From Cryobacterium shii (GTDB lineage: Bacteria > Actinomycetota > Actinomycetes > Actinomycetales > Microbacteriaceae), in NCBI RefSeq assembly GCF_004402595.1, contig NZ_SOFY01000077.1, positions 62,001 to 126,000 of the forward strand: a stretch of 64,000 nucleotides of DNA, read 5' to 3'. The notes beneath the pieces were generated by a model. The model saw only the letters and a list, made by a program, of their open reading frames with translations. It made no database searches and was not told the DNA's origin. Shown here piece after piece: positions 7,592 through 16,613 of this stretch. The first letter of the stretch is position 1; every line of letters begins with the position of its first letter. The position numbers and the translations under genes are program-made.

Positions 7592-8230
7592 TTACTGCAG
7601 GTTGGCCAGTGCCGCGGATACGACCTTCTCGGCGTCACCGGGCTCACCGAATACCGGCGAACTCAAGGTTACCCAGTAGGTCTCTGTGAAGACCTGCACC
7701 TCGCCCTTGCCGCCGGAGGTGCCGAAGTAGCCCTCCACGGCGGGCGGGGTGCCGTAGGTCGGCACGATCTGCCCGGCGGAGGCGGCCGTGTTCTTGAGCT
7801 GGTTCAGGAGCACGTCGTTCGGCTGAGCCACCGAGATCTCGATCATTTCGCCGCTGGTCTGGTTGAGCAGGCCGCAGGTGAGTCCGTCATACTCGACGGC
7901 CTTCTTAGCGAGAGCACCGCCCGGTTTGAAGTCGGGCGCCGTTCCGTAGTTCGGGTTGAACTCATACACATCGTCGAGCGTGAGCACCTGGTCGCAGGCG
8001 AGCGTGACCGGGGTGCCAGAGGGGGTCGGCGTCGGCGTCGGGGCAGCCGAAGGAGTCGAGGTCGCCGCCGCGGTCGCCGACGCCGTGGCTGTGGCTCCGG
8101 GGGTCTTCGCCGGCGCGGAATCTGAGGAGCAACCGGTCAGCGCCACCAGCGCGACCGTGCCGGCGGCGAGGAGCAGGCCGGCACGCAGGCGCCGCTCCTG
8201 ACGGAACGTGGGCGCAAGAAAGTCATTCAC
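7592..8230 (-). CDS. secreted lipoprotein of unknown function
   Basis: A 212-residue lipoprotein. A basic N-terminus and hydrophobic stretch end in the lipobox LTGC (Cys34). Next comes a flexible linker of Thr, Ala, Ser and Pro (about residues 36-72), and then a globular domain of about 140 residues with two cysteines (CDQVLTLDD and LTCGLLN) that may form a disulfide. No family was recognised. It is divergent from argS with a 70-base shared promoter region; on its own side TAAAGT lies 10 bases before the ATG. It is expected to be anchored on the outer face of the membrane. Confidence 0.8.
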   Translation of the reverse strand: MNDFLAPTFRQERRLRAGLLLAAGTVALVALTGCSSDSAPAKTPGATATASATAAATSTPSAAPTPTPTPSGTPVTLACDQVLTLDDVYEFNPNYGTAPDFKPGGALAKKAVEYDGLTCGLLNQTSGEMIEISVAQPNDVLLNQLKNTAASAGQIVPTYGTPPAVEGYFGTSGGKGEVQVFTETYWVTLSSPVFGEPGDAEKVVSAALANLQ

Positions 8231-8286
8231 GGGTTGACTTTACCAAGACGGATGCCCGCAACCCGGCCGGTCAGGACCGCGCCGGG

Positions 8287-8292
8287 TAAGAT
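8287..8292 (+). promoter_or_regulatory. -10 box for a leaderless argS operon mRNA
   Basis: TAAGAT ends 8 bases before the GTG start of argS, with no Shine-Dalgarno sequence between. No clear -35 is visible. Confidence 0.5.
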
Positions 8293-8300
8293 CGGTCTTT

Positions 8301-9977
8301 GTGACTCCCGCTGAGCTTTCCCAATCCCTGTTCGACCTCATCCTCCAGTTGAGCGAGCGTCGACGCGCGGCCGGAACCGAGGTGGCCGACCTCGGCCTGA
8401 CCGTGGCGGACGTCACCCTGGAACGGCCGAGGAACCGCGACCACGGCGACTGGGCCTCCAGCATCGCGATGAAGATCGCCAAACCCCTCGGCGCCAGCCC
8501 GCGTGAAATCGCCGCGGAACTCGCCGCCGGCCTCGAGCAGCTTCCCGACATCGCATCCGTCGACGTGGCCGGACCCGGCTTCATCAACATCCGTCTCGAG
8601 GCGGCCGCGGCCGGCGCCCTGGCCAGGACCATCGTCGAGGCCGGCCCCGCCTACGGCACCGGACACCTGTACGACGGCATCAGGATCAACCTCGAATTCG
8701 TCTCGGCGAACCCCACCGGCCCCATCCACATGGGCGGCGTGCGCTGGGCGGCCGTGGGCGACAGCCTGGCCCGCGTGCTGCAGGCCGAGGGCGCGGATGT
8801 CACGCGCGAGTACTACTTCAACGACCACGGCTCGCAGATCGACCGCTTCGCCCGCAGCGTCCTCGCCGGCTACCACGGCGAGGCCACCCCGGAAGACGGC
8901 TACGGCGGAGCGTACATCGGTGACATCGCCGACCAGGTGGTCGCGAAATACGAGGGCGACATCGCAGTGCTGGCCCGCGACGAGCAGCAGGAAGTCTTTC
9001 GCAGCGTCGGCGTCGACCTGATGTTCACCGAGATCAAGGAAAAGCTGCACGGCTTCGGCGTCGACTTCGACGTGTACTTCCACGAAGACTCCCTGCACGA
9101 GTCCGGCGCGGTCAACCGTGCGATCGAGCGGCTGCGTGAACAGGGCCATATCTTCGAAGAAGACGGGGCCATCTGGCTGCGCACGACCACCTTCGGAGAC
9201 GACCGCGACCGGGTCATCATCCGTTCGAACGGGGAGCCGGCCTACATCTCCGGTGACCTCGGCTACTACCTCGACAAGCGCGAACGCGGCTTCGACCAAA
9301 ACCTGATCATGCTCGGCGCCGACCACCACGGTTACGTCGGCCGCATGATGGCGATGGTCGAGGCGTTCGGTGACGTGCCCGGCGTCAACCTGCAGATCAT
9401 GATCGGCCAGATGGTCAACCTGCTGCGCAACGGCGAACCGGTGCGGATGAGCAAGCGGGCCGGCACCATCGTGACCCTCGACGACCTCGTCGACGCCGTC
9501 GGCGTGGACGCCGGGCGTTACTCCCTCGTGCGCTCCAGCAGCGACACCCAGCTCGACATCGACCTCGACCTGCTCGGAAAGCGCACCAACGAGAACCCGG
9601 TGTTCTACGTGCAGTACGCCCACGCCCGCACCTGCTCGGTGGCCCGCAACGCGGCCGCCGCCGGTGTGGAACGCACGGCGTTCGCGCCCGAGCTGCTCAC
9701 CCATGAGAGCGAGTCGGCCCTTCTCGGCGTGCTGCAGGAGTACCCGCGGGTCGTGGCCCAGGCCGCGGAACTGCGGGAACCACACCGCATCGCCCGGTAC
9801 ATCGAAGAGGTCGCCGGCTACTACCACCGCTGGTACGACAACTGCCGGGTCATCCCGCTCGGTGACGAGCCGATCACCGACCTGCACCGCACCCGGCTGT
9901 GGCTGAACGACGCCACCGGCCAGGTCATCCGCAACGGCCTCGGCCTCCTCGGCGTCGCCGCCCCGGAGCGCATGTAA
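8301..9977 (+). CDS. argS: arginyl-tRNA synthetase
   Basis: A 558-residue class I synthetase that charges tRNA-Arg. The N-terminal Add-1 domain is present. The HIGH signature appears as PTGPIHMGG (His143), with the usual Gly-for-His swap of actinobacterial ArgRS. The second signature is RMSKRAGT at about 382-389, and the C-terminal anticodon-binding helices end in the family-typical [13 protein letters not shown]. It starts with GTG. A gene for its tRNA substrate lies only 850 bases away. It begins the conserved argS-DUF2993-lysA-hom-thrC-thrB block. Confidence 0.96.
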   Translation: MTPAELSQSLFDLILQLSERRRAAGTEVADLGLTVADVTLERPRNRDHGDWASSIAMKIAKPLGASPREIAAELAAGLEQLPDIASVDVAGPGFINIRLEAAAAGALARTIVEAGPAYGTGHLYDGIRINLEFVSANPTGPIHMGGVRWAAVGDSLARVLQAEGADVTREYYFNDHGSQIDRFARSVLAGYHGEATPEDGYGGAYIGDIADQVVAKYEGDIAVLARDEQQEVFRSVGVDLMFTEIKEKLHGFGVDFDVYFHEDSLHESGAVNRAIERLREQGHIFEEDGAIWLRTTTFGDDRDRVIIRSNGEPAYISGDLGYYLDKRERGFDQNLIMLGADHHGYVGRMMAMVEAFGDVPGVNLQIMIGQMVNLLRNGEPVRMSKRAGTIVTLDDLVDAVGVDAGRYSLVRSSSDTQLDIDLDLLGKRTNENPVFYVQYAHARTCSVARNAAAAGVERTAFAPELLTHESESALLGVLQEYPRVVAQAAELREPHRIARYIEEVAGYYHRWYDNCRVIPLGDEPITDLHRTRLWLNDATGQVIRNGLGLLGVAAPERM

Positions 9978-9979
9978 CC

Positions 9980-10756
9980 GTGGACGCGAGTGCCAGGAGA
10001 ACACGGCGCCGAGGCCTCGGCGCCCAGATCGTGGTCGGTCTGAGCCTGCTCGGGCTGGTCGCGGCCTTCTTCTTCGTCGACGCCGGGATGCGCGGCTACG
10101 CCGAACGCCAGGTGAAGCAGGAGATCGCCTCGAACCTGCCGAAGACGGTGACCGGCGACGTGTCCGTGTCCATCGGCGGGCTGTCGGTGATCTGGCAGTA
10201 CCTGGCCGGCAGCTTCGACCGGGTCGACCTGAAGTCCTCGGCGCTGAGCGTGGACGGCGTGCCGGCATCCGTGCATGTGGTGGCGACGGATGTCCCGCTC
10301 GACCGCTCCCGCCCCGTGGGCGACGTGCGCGGCATCGTCGACCTCGGCCCGGCCGCCCTGAACACCCTGCTGAGTGACTCGCTGCTCAGCGGGGCGGCCG
10401 ACGCCGGCCTCGAACTCGGGCAGGACGAGGTCAGCTACACCGGCAGCATCGACCTGCTCGGCTTCCCGATCGACTACCGGGCCACGGCCAGCCCGACCGT
10501 GGACGCCGGCTCCGTCCTGCTCAGGCCCACCGGCGCCCGCATCACCTCCGGCGCCGGCGGCTTCGACGTCGGCGACCTGCTCTCCCAGGTGATGGGCGAG
10601 AAGCCGGTCCGGATCTGCGTGGCCTCGTACCTGCCCGACGGAGTCACCCTGTCCGGTGTCACGGTCACGCCGGAGCGGGCCCGACTCACCCTCCAGTCGA
10701 GCAGCCTGACCCTGAACCGCGCATCGCTCACGACCCTCGGCAGCTGCGCGGGCTGA
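9980..10756 (+). CDS. DUF2993 (LmeA-like) membrane-anchored lipid-binding protein
   Basis: A 258-residue protein starting at GTG 9980, two bases after the argS stop. A basic N-terminus is followed by one membrane anchor (about residues 16-36, GLSLLGLVAAFFFVDAG), then a periplasm-side domain with the DUF2993 pattern (VKQEIASNLP, SIDLLGFPIDYRATA, VRICVASYLPDGVTLSGV). LmeA of mycobacteria, from the same family, binds phospholipid and takes part in mannan/lipid maturation. The position behind argS is conserved in related actinobacteria. The in-frame extension upstream to 9899 lies wholly inside argS and is rejected. Confidence 0.85.
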   Translation: MDASARRTRRRGLGAQIVVGLSLLGLVAAFFFVDAGMRGYAERQVKQEIASNLPKTVTGDVSVSIGGLSVIWQYLAGSFDRVDLKSSALSVDGVPASVHVVATDVPLDRSRPVGDVRGIVDLGPAALNTLLSDSLLSGAADAGLELGQDEVSYTGSIDLLGFPIDYRATASPTVDAGSVLLRPTGARITSGAGGFDVGDLLSQVMGEKPVRICVASYLPDGVTLSGVTVTPERARLTLQSSSLTLNRASLTTLGSCAG

Positions 10757-10844
10757 AGTCCCCCATATTGAGGCCTGACAGTTCGGGCCGACCGCCGTAC
10801 CCTTGGTATACCCGCTGATCGCGTTCCTTGGTCGAGGAGGCATC

Positions 10845-11132
10845 ATGACCCTGCTTCGCATTCAACACCCCGTGCCCGACTACGACCGTTGGAAGCGCGC
10901 CTTCGACCTGGATCCCGCCGACCGCAAGGCATCCGGCGTCATCCGCTACACGATCCTGCGGTCCCGGACGGATCCGAAGTTCCTCATGATCGACCTCGAA
11001 TTCGCCACGCCGCTCGAAGCCGAGAAGCTGCTTCTGAAGATGCGCCGCCTCTGGAGCACCAGTGGGTCCAGCGTGATGAGCGACCCCGAGGCGTGGATCG
11101 TCGACATCGTCGAAAGCGTCGAACTCGGCTGA
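10845..11132 (+). CDS. small conserved protein, probably a ferredoxin-like (ABM-type) fold
   Basis: A 95-residue protein beginning MTLLRIQHPVPDYDRWKRAF. The start at ATG 10845 is fixed by GAGGAGG at 10834-10840. The pattern of a short strand, a helix containing D-x-D-x-W, a further strand (MIDLEFATPLEAEKLL) and a final strand (AWIVDIVESVEL) resembles dimeric alpha-beta barrel proteins of the antibiotic-biosynthesis-monooxygenase type. No catalytic residues can be named. It stands alone between the argS pair and lysA. Confidence 0.65.
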   Translation: MTLLRIQHPVPDYDRWKRAFDLDPADRKASGVIRYTILRSRTDPKFLMIDLEFATPLEAEKLLLKMRRLWSTSGSSVMSDPEAWIVDIVESVELG

Positions 11133-11178
11133 TCGCCACACGAAGACACGCGATTCGGCGCGGACCCGGGGCGTTCGC

Positions 11179-11184
11179 TAGAAT
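11179..11184 (+). promoter_or_regulatory. candidate -10 box of the lysA-hom-thrC-thrB operon
   Basis: TAGAAT lies about 120 bases before lysA. The leader behind it can pair GGTCCCT (11192-11198) with AGGGACC (11233-11239). No known riboswitch (for example the lysine L-box) was recognised in it. Confidence 0.35.
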
Positions 11185-11303
11185 CTTGGCAGGTCCCTCG
11201 CGTACAGACGCAGGCATCCTTTCACTGGCTTCAGGGACCAACCCGGGTTCGCTCGCCACTCAGTGAGACACCCACTCGACTCTTTCCCGTGAGGTTTTCA
11301 CCC

Positions 11304-12758
11304 GTGGCCACCAACCCGCTCGCCCCCGACTGGCTCGGCCTTCCCGACGACGCCAACGCGCTCGCCCGGGGCCTCTGGCCGGCCACCCTCCTGCGTGCCC
11401 CCGAGGGCGAACTCGTCATCGGCGGCGTTCCCGCCTCGGCCCTGGCCGCCGAATTCGGCACACCCCTGTATGTGGTCGACGAGACGGATGCCCGCGCTCG
11501 CGCGGCCACCCTGCGCGAGGCATTCGAGGCCGAGTTCGCCCGCATCGGCACGACCGTGCACATCTATTACGCCGGCAAGGCGTTCCTCTCCACCGAGGTC
11601 GCCCGCTGGATGCTGGCCGAGGGCCTCAACATCGACATCTGCAGCGGCGGGGAACTCGCGGTCGCCCTCGCCGCGGGAACGCCGCCGCACCGCCTCGGCT
11701 TCCACGGCAACAACAAGTCCCTGACCGAGATCGACGACGCCTGCCGCCTCGGAGTCGGCACCATCGTGATCGACAGCCCGGTGGAGATCTCCCGGGTCGC
11801 CGAGGCCGCCGCCCGGCACGGCGCCCGCCAGACCGTGCGCCTGCGGGTGAACAGCGGTGTGCACGCGCACACGCACGACTTCCTCGCCACCGCGCACGAA
11901 GACCAGAAGTTCGGGGTCGCGCTCGAAGACGCGCCCGCACTGGTGGCCCGTATCCGCGCCGAACCGAGCCTGCGCTTCCTGGGTCTGCACTGCCACATCG
12001 GCTCGCAGATCTTCGGCGCGGACGGCTTCGCGGAGTCCGCGTCCCGGCTCCTGGCCGTGCACGCCGACCTGCTGGCCGGCGGGCCCGTGCCCGAAATGAA
12101 CCTGGGCGGCGGCTTCGGCATCGCCTACACCTCCGCCGACACGCCCACCCCGATCCGCGAGCTCGCGGCCCGCCTGGCCGACATTGTCGCCGCGGAGTGC
12201 GCGGCCCGCGGCATCCCGGTGCCCGTGGTCGCGTTCGAACCGGGCCGCGCCATCATCGGCCCGGCCGGAGTCACCCTCTACGAGGTCGGCACCACCAAGG
12301 CCGTCAACCTGGGCGGCAACACGCGCCTGTACGTCAGCGTGGACGGCGGCATGAGCGACAACGCCCGCCCGGCCCTGTACGGCGCCGACTACACGGTGCG
12401 CCTGGCCAATCGTTCCTCGCAGACCGACCCCGTGCTGGTGCGCGTGGCCGGCAAGCACTGCGAGAGCGGTGACATCGTCGTCGACGCCGACTACCTCCCG
12501 GGTGACGTGGCCCCCGGCGACCTGGTGATGGTGGCCGCGACCGGCGCCTACTGCTGGTCGCTGTCGAACAACTACAACTTCGTCGGCCGGCCCGCCGTGG
12601 TCGCGGTGGCCGGCGGCATCCCACGGATGCTCGTGCGCGGCGAGACCGTCGCCGACCTGCTCGCCCGCGACACGGGGTTCTCACCGGCGGCCGACCCCGC
12701 CGACACCCGACCGAAGTCACCGAAGTCACCGAAGTCACCGAAGGAACCCGCCCGATGA
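11304..12758 (+). CDS. lysA: diaminopimelate decarboxylase
   Basis: A 484-residue PLP enzyme that performs the last step of lysine synthesis, meso-diaminopimelate to L-lysine. The PLP lysine is K92 in YYAGKAF. HCHIGSQ, GGGFGIAY, EPGRAI and the substrate Cys in CESGD are all present. GTG 11304 is chosen because TGAGG lies about 9 bases upstream and the protein then begins MATNPLAPDWLG, as expected; GTG 11289 is the alternative. The C-terminus ends in a proline-lysine-serine tail encoded by three copies of a 9-base unit (12710-12736). It overlaps hom by 4 bases. Confidence 0.95.
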   Translation: MATNPLAPDWLGLPDDANALARGLWPATLLRAPEGELVIGGVPASALAAEFGTPLYVVDETDARARAATLREAFEAEFARIGTTVHIYYAGKAFLSTEVARWMLAEGLNIDICSGGELAVALAAGTPPHRLGFHGNNKSLTEIDDACRLGVGTIVIDSPVEISRVAEAAARHGARQTVRLRVNSGVHAHTHDFLATAHEDQKFGVALEDAPALVARIRAEPSLRFLGLHCHIGSQIFGADGFAESASRLLAVHADLLAGGPVPEMNLGGGFGIAYTSADTPTPIRELAARLADIVAAECAARGIPVPVVAFEPGRAIIGPAGVTLYEVGTTKAVNLGGNTRLYVSVDGGMSDNARPALYGADYTVRLANRSSQTDPVLVRVAGKHCESGDIVVDADYLPGDVAPGDLVMVAATGAYCWSLSNNYNFVGRPAVVAVAGGIPRMLVRGETVADLLARDTGFSPAADPADTRPKSPKSPKSPKEPAR

Positions 12759-14092
12759 TCGAATACCGCAATCTGCGCGTCGCCCTCCTCGGTGGCGGTT
12801 CCGTCGGCGCCCAGGTGGCCCGGCTGCTGCTCGAGCACGGCGAGGAACTCGCCAACCGGGTGGGTGCGAGCCTGGAGTTGGTCGGCATCCTCGTGCGCGA
12901 CCTCGACGCCGAACGCACCGTCGACCTGCCGCGCGAGCTCTTCACCACCGACGCCGAGACCCTGATCCTCGGCGCCGACGTCGTGATCGAGTTGATGGGC
13001 GGCATCGAGCCGGCCCGCAGCTACATCCTGATGGCGATCAACTCGGGCGCGGATGTCGTCACCGCCAACAAGGCGCTGCTGGCCACGCACGGCCCCGAAC
13101 TCTTCGCTGCCGCCGCCCAGGTCGGCGCGCAGCTCAACTACGAAGCGGCCGTGGCCGGCGCCATCCCGATCGTTCGCCCGCTGCGCGACAGCCTCGGCGG
13201 CGACCAGGTCAACCGCATCCTCGGCATCGTCAACGGCACCACCAACTTCATCCTCGACCGGATGGACGTCGAGGGCGACACCCTCGAGGACGCCCTCCGC
13301 CTCGCCACCGAACTCGGCTACGCGGAGGCCGACCCGACCGCCGACATCGAGGGGTTCGACGCGGCGCAGAAGGCGGCCATCCTCGCCAGCCTCGCCTTCC
13401 ACACGACCGTTCCGCTGGAATCGGTGCACCGCGAGGGCATCACGGCGATCACCCCGGCGCAGATCGAATCGGCTCGGAAGGCCGGCTACGTCGTGAAGCT
13501 GCTCGCCATCTGCGAACGCCTGGTCGACCCGGAGACCGGACTGCCCGGCGTCTCCGCCCGGGTCTACCCGGCCATGGTGCACCGCAATCACCCGCTCGCC
13601 GCCGTGCACGGCGGCAACAACGCGGTCTTTGTCGAGGCGGAGGCCGCCGGCAGCCTCATGTTCTACGGCGCCGGCGCCGGGGGAGTGGAGACAGCCTCCG
13701 CCGTGCTCGGCGACCTGGTGTCCCTGGCCCGGCGGCACATCGCCGGCGGCCCGGGAGTGGCTACCTCCACCCACGCCGACCTGCCCGTGCTCGACATCGG
13801 CAGCATCGCCACCCGCTACGCGGTCACCCTGGAGGTCACGGACGAGCCCGGCGTCCTCGCCGCCCTGGCCAGCGTGTTCAGCAACCACGGTGTGTCGCTG
13901 GCCCTGGTCGAGCAGTCCATGACGCAGGCCACACCGCGCACCGCGAATCACGCGGCCGTCCCGTCCACGGCTACCCTAGTGATCGGAACGCACGAGGCCA
14001 GGGAGTTGGCACTGGCCGCCACCGTGCGCGATCTCGCGGCCCACAAATTCGTCACCAATGTCGCATCCGTTTTGAGAGTTGAAGGAGTCTGA
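12755..14092 (+). CDS. hom: homoserine dehydrogenase
   Basis: A 445-residue NAD(P)-dependent enzyme reducing aspartate semialdehyde to homoserine, the branch point toward threonine and methionine. The Rossmann motif VALLGGGSVGAQVARLL is at the N-terminus, followed by TANKALLA, the catalytic-domain motif GIVNGTTNFILDRM and DPTADIEGFDAAQKAAIL. A C-terminal ACT domain (from about 350, VTLEVTDEPGVLAALASVF) suggests feedback control by threonine. The ATG overlaps the lysA stop and the gene overlaps thrC by one base, so the set is one operon. Confidence 0.96.
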   Translation: MIEYRNLRVALLGGGSVGAQVARLLLEHGEELANRVGASLELVGILVRDLDAERTVDLPRELFTTDAETLILGADVVIELMGGIEPARSYILMAINSGADVVTANKALLATHGPELFAAAAQVGAQLNYEAAVAGAIPIVRPLRDSLGGDQVNRILGIVNGTTNFILDRMDVEGDTLEDALRLATELGYAEADPTADIEGFDAAQKAAILASLAFHTTVPLESVHREGITAITPAQIESARKAGYVVKLLAICERLVDPETGLPGVSARVYPAMVHRNHPLAAVHGGNNAVFVEAEAAGSLMFYGAGAGGVETASAVLGDLVSLARRHIAGGPGVATSTHADLPVLDIGSIATRYAVTLEVTDEPGVLAALASVFSNHGVSLALVEQSMTQATPRTANHAAVPSTATLVIGTHEARELALAATVRDLAAHKFVTNVASVLRVEGV

Positions 14093-15213
14093 TGTCCAGC
14101 GAACGAGAGTCCCTGCCGAACACCGCCGTGAAGACGGCTTCACGGCAGTGGCGCGGCGTGCTGCGCGAATACGCCGACCGCCTGAACATCACGGATGCAA
14201 CGCCGATCATCACGCTCGGCGAGGGTGGCACCCCGCTCATTCCCGCTCCCGCGCTCTCCGCCCGCACGGGTGCGAAGGTCTGGGTCAAGTACGAGGGCAT
14301 GAACCCGACCGGTTCCTTCAAGGACCGCGGCATGACCATGGCCATTTCCAAGGCCGTGGAGGATGGCGCCAAGGCCGTCATCTGCGCCTCCACCGGCAAC
14401 ACCTCCGCCTCGGCCGCCGCCTACGCGGCCTACGCCGGCATCCAGGCCGTCGTGCTCGTCCCCGAGGGCAAGATCGCCATGGGCAAGCTCAGCCAGGCCA
14501 TCGCGCACAACGCGCAGCTGCTGCAGGTGCAGGGCAACTTCGACGACTGTCTCGACATCGCCCGCGACCTGTCCGCGAACTACCCCGTGCACCTGGTCAA
14601 CTCGGTCAACCCCGACCGCATCGAGGGCCAGAAGACGGCGGCCTTCGAGGTCGTCGAGGTGCTGGAAGACGCCCCGGACATCCACATCGTCCCCGTCGGC
14701 AACGCCGGCAACTACACCGCGTACACGCGCGGCTACACCGAGGAACTCGAGCGCGGCGCCACCACGAAGCTGCCCCGGATGTTCGGATTCCAGGCTTCCG
14801 GCAGCGCCCCGATCGTGCTCGGCCACCGCGTCGACCACCCGGAGACCATCGCCAGCGCCATCCGCATCGGCAACCCCGCATCCTGGGACCTGGCCCTGGC
14901 CGCCCGCACCCTGACCGACGGGTACTTCGGCGCGATCAGCGACGAGAAGATCCTCGAGGCCTACCGCATCCTCTCCGCCGAGGTCGGCATCTTCGTCGAG
15001 CCCGCCTCCGCGATCAGCGTCGCCGGCCTGCTCGAGCGGGCCGAGGCCGGACTCATCCCCGCCGGCTCGACCGTGGTGCTCACCGTCACCGGCCACGGCC
15101 TCAAGGACCCGCAGTGGGCCCTGCGCACGGCGGATGGCTCCGACGTGAAGCCGACCATCGTGCCGGTCGACACCGCCGAAATCGCGAGCGTCCTCGGGCT
15201 GGTTCAGAAATGA
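14092..15213 (+). CDS. thrC: threonine synthase
   Basis: A 373-residue PLP enzyme converting O-phosphohomoserine to threonine. The PLP lysine is K77 in NPTGSFKDRGMTMA, the phosphate-binding loop is STGNTSASAAAYAAY, and the glycine-rich cofactor contact is GNAGNYTAY. The length matches the short actinobacterial type. The start shares its A with the hom stop (TGATG), and GAAGGAG lies just upstream. Confidence 0.96.
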   Translation: MSSERESLPNTAVKTASRQWRGVLREYADRLNITDATPIITLGEGGTPLIPAPALSARTGAKVWVKYEGMNPTGSFKDRGMTMAISKAVEDGAKAVICASTGNTSASAAAYAAYAGIQAVVLVPEGKIAMGKLSQAIAHNAQLLQVQGNFDDCLDIARDLSANYPVHLVNSVNPDRIEGQKTAAFEVVEVLEDAPDIHIVPVGNAGNYTAYTRGYTEELERGATTKLPRMFGFQASGSAPIVLGHRVDHPETIASAIRIGNPASWDLALAARTLTDGYFGAISDEKILEAYRILSAEVGIFVEPASAISVAGLLERAEAGLIPAGSTVVLTVTGHGLKDPQWALRTADGSDVKPTIVPVDTAEIASVLGLVQK

Positions 15214-16163
15214 CCATCGCCGAGGCCGTCTCCGGCCGGTCGGCGCTGGCCGGTCGCTCCGTCACGGTGCAGGTCCCGGCCACCACGGCTAACCTCGGCC
15301 CGGGTTTCGACACCCTCGGCCTGGCCCTGGCGCACTACGACCACCTCGATGTCAGCGTTCGGGACGAACCCGGCGTCTTCGTCGAGGTGCAGGGCGTGGG
15401 CGCGGGAGAGGTGCCGACCGACGAGACCAACCTCGTCGTGCGCGCCATCATCCACACCTTCGCCGCCTACGGCCAGGAGCTTCCGGGCCTGAACCTGGTC
15501 GCGCACAACGTCATCCCGCACGGGCGGGGCATGGGCTCCTCGGGCGCCGCCATCGTGTCGGGCATCATGGCCGCCAAGGGCCTGCTCGAGGGCATCGTCG
15601 ATATCGACGCGGAGGCGCTGCTCGCCCTCGCCACTGAGATGGAAGGCCACCCGGACAACGTCGCGCCGGCGCTCTTCGGCGGTCTCACCATCGCCTGGAT
15701 GGCCCCGGAGGGACCGCGGCACAAAAAGCTGATGGTGCACCGCGGCGTCAAGCCGCTCGTTTTCGTGCCCGAGCACGCCATGTCCACCGCGCTGGCGCGC
15801 AGCCTGCAGCCGGAAACGGTGCCGCACGAGGACGCCGTCTTCAACGTGTCCCGGTCGGCCCTGCTGATCGCCGCGCTGATCCAGAGCCCGGAACTGCTGC
15901 TGGCAGCCACCGAGGACAAGCTCCACCAGAGCTACCGCGCCGCCGCGATGCCCGAGACCAGCCGTCTGATCACGCTGCTGCGCGACCACGGCTTCGCCGC
16001 CGTCGTCTCCGGCGCCGGTCCGTCGATCCTCGTTCTGGCCAGCGACCCGGGCCAGCGTCTCGTGGCCGCGGATCTGGTCGCCGCCGAGTCGGAGACGCCG
16101 TGGCAGGCTCTCATGCTCGCCGTCGACTCCCTGGGCGCGACGGTCACCCGCACCGACGCCTAA
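15210..16163 (+). CDS. thrB: homoserine kinase
   Basis: A 317-residue GHMP kinase that phosphorylates homoserine and feeds thrC. The N-terminal motif VPATTANLGPGFDTLGLAL, the ATP loop PHGRGMGSSGAAIVSG and the C-terminal SGAGPSILVLAS are all present. ATG 15210 overlaps the thrC stop by 4 bases. The same frame is open much further upstream, but that part overlaps thrC and encodes an unnatural Arg/His/Pro-rich peptide. It is the last gene of the operon and is followed by copy A of the 77-bp palindrome. Confidence 0.95.
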   Translation: MTIAEAVSGRSALAGRSVTVQVPATTANLGPGFDTLGLALAHYDHLDVSVRDEPGVFVEVQGVGAGEVPTDETNLVVRAIIHTFAAYGQELPGLNLVAHNVIPHGRGMGSSGAAIVSGIMAAKGLLEGIVDIDAEALLALATEMEGHPDNVAPALFGGLTIAWMAPEGPRHKKLMVHRGVKPLVFVPEHAMSTALARSLQPETVPHEDAVFNVSRSALLIAALIQSPELLLAATEDKLHQSYRAAAMPETSRLITLLRDHGFAAVVSGAGPSILVLASDPGQRLVAADLVAAESETPWQALMLAVDSLGATVTRTDA

Positions 16164-16220
16164 AGCCCCGCGCCTCCGTCCCGCACCCCACGTCCAACCT
16201 TCGTCCGAGCGCCTTGAACC

Positions 16221-16297
16221 AATTCGACGGAGATGTTGCTCTAGATAGGCGATTTTCGGGGTTTTGACTCTGATTTGGGCAAAATCTCCGTCGAATT
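16221..16297. repeat. 77-bp palindromic repeat, copy A
   Basis: The left arm at 16221-16239 and the right arm at 16279-16297 are inverted copies (18 of 19 bases pair) around a 39-base core. Flanks extend the symmetry (GAACC on the left, CGTTC on the right; 16216-16302). It lies 58 bases after thrB and well upstream of the rho promoter. Three further copies with the same arms and exact spacing lie at 44167, 58392 and 61825. Confidence 0.9.
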
Positions 16298-16400
16298 CGT
16301 TCCGGGCGGGGAGGCTCGCGGGAGCAGGGGGTGCGGGACGGGGTAGGAGACGCCGGGACACGCCGGAGCTCCGCGTGTCCGCGCGATCTGTCGGTTCTGC

Positions 16401-16406
16401 TAGAGT
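16401..16406 (+). promoter_or_regulatory. candidate -10 box for rho, with a long leader
   Basis: TAGAGT lies about 208 bases before the rho start codon, which is preceded by its own Shine-Dalgarno sequence. A leader of about 200 bases would fit the autogenous attenuation known for rho in other bacteria. No -35 or terminator was identified. Confidence 0.35.
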
Positions 16407-16613
16407 CAAGGGGTACCCGATGGACACGCTTAACGCGCGAGTCCCTTCTCCGGTGCATTCCCTGTAACTCACTGCTATCGCATCATCTATGCGTAGCTGT
16501 GTGTGTTCACTTCAATCCACATCATTTTGGGATTGGACCACCCGCAGCGCGTGAGACGCTGCAACAGCTTCCCTGGTACGCACGTATGTCGCCAGGGGAA
16601 AGGACAATTTTTC

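Noticed and set aside
8271-10268. 665-codon open frame on the minus strand
   Set aside because: Shadow of argS and the DUF2993 gene, caused by high GC. The peptide is Asp/Val/His-rich low complexity with no motif.
11185-11303. Lysine riboswitch before lysA
   Set aside because: Only one 7-base stem was found; the conserved L-box elements are absent and the leader is too short.
14079-15209. 377-codon open frame upstream of and in frame with thrB
   Set aside because: It overlaps thrC in another frame and encodes an Arg/His/Pro/Gly-rich peptide without domain. thrC has clear catalytic motifs, so thrB begins at 15210.
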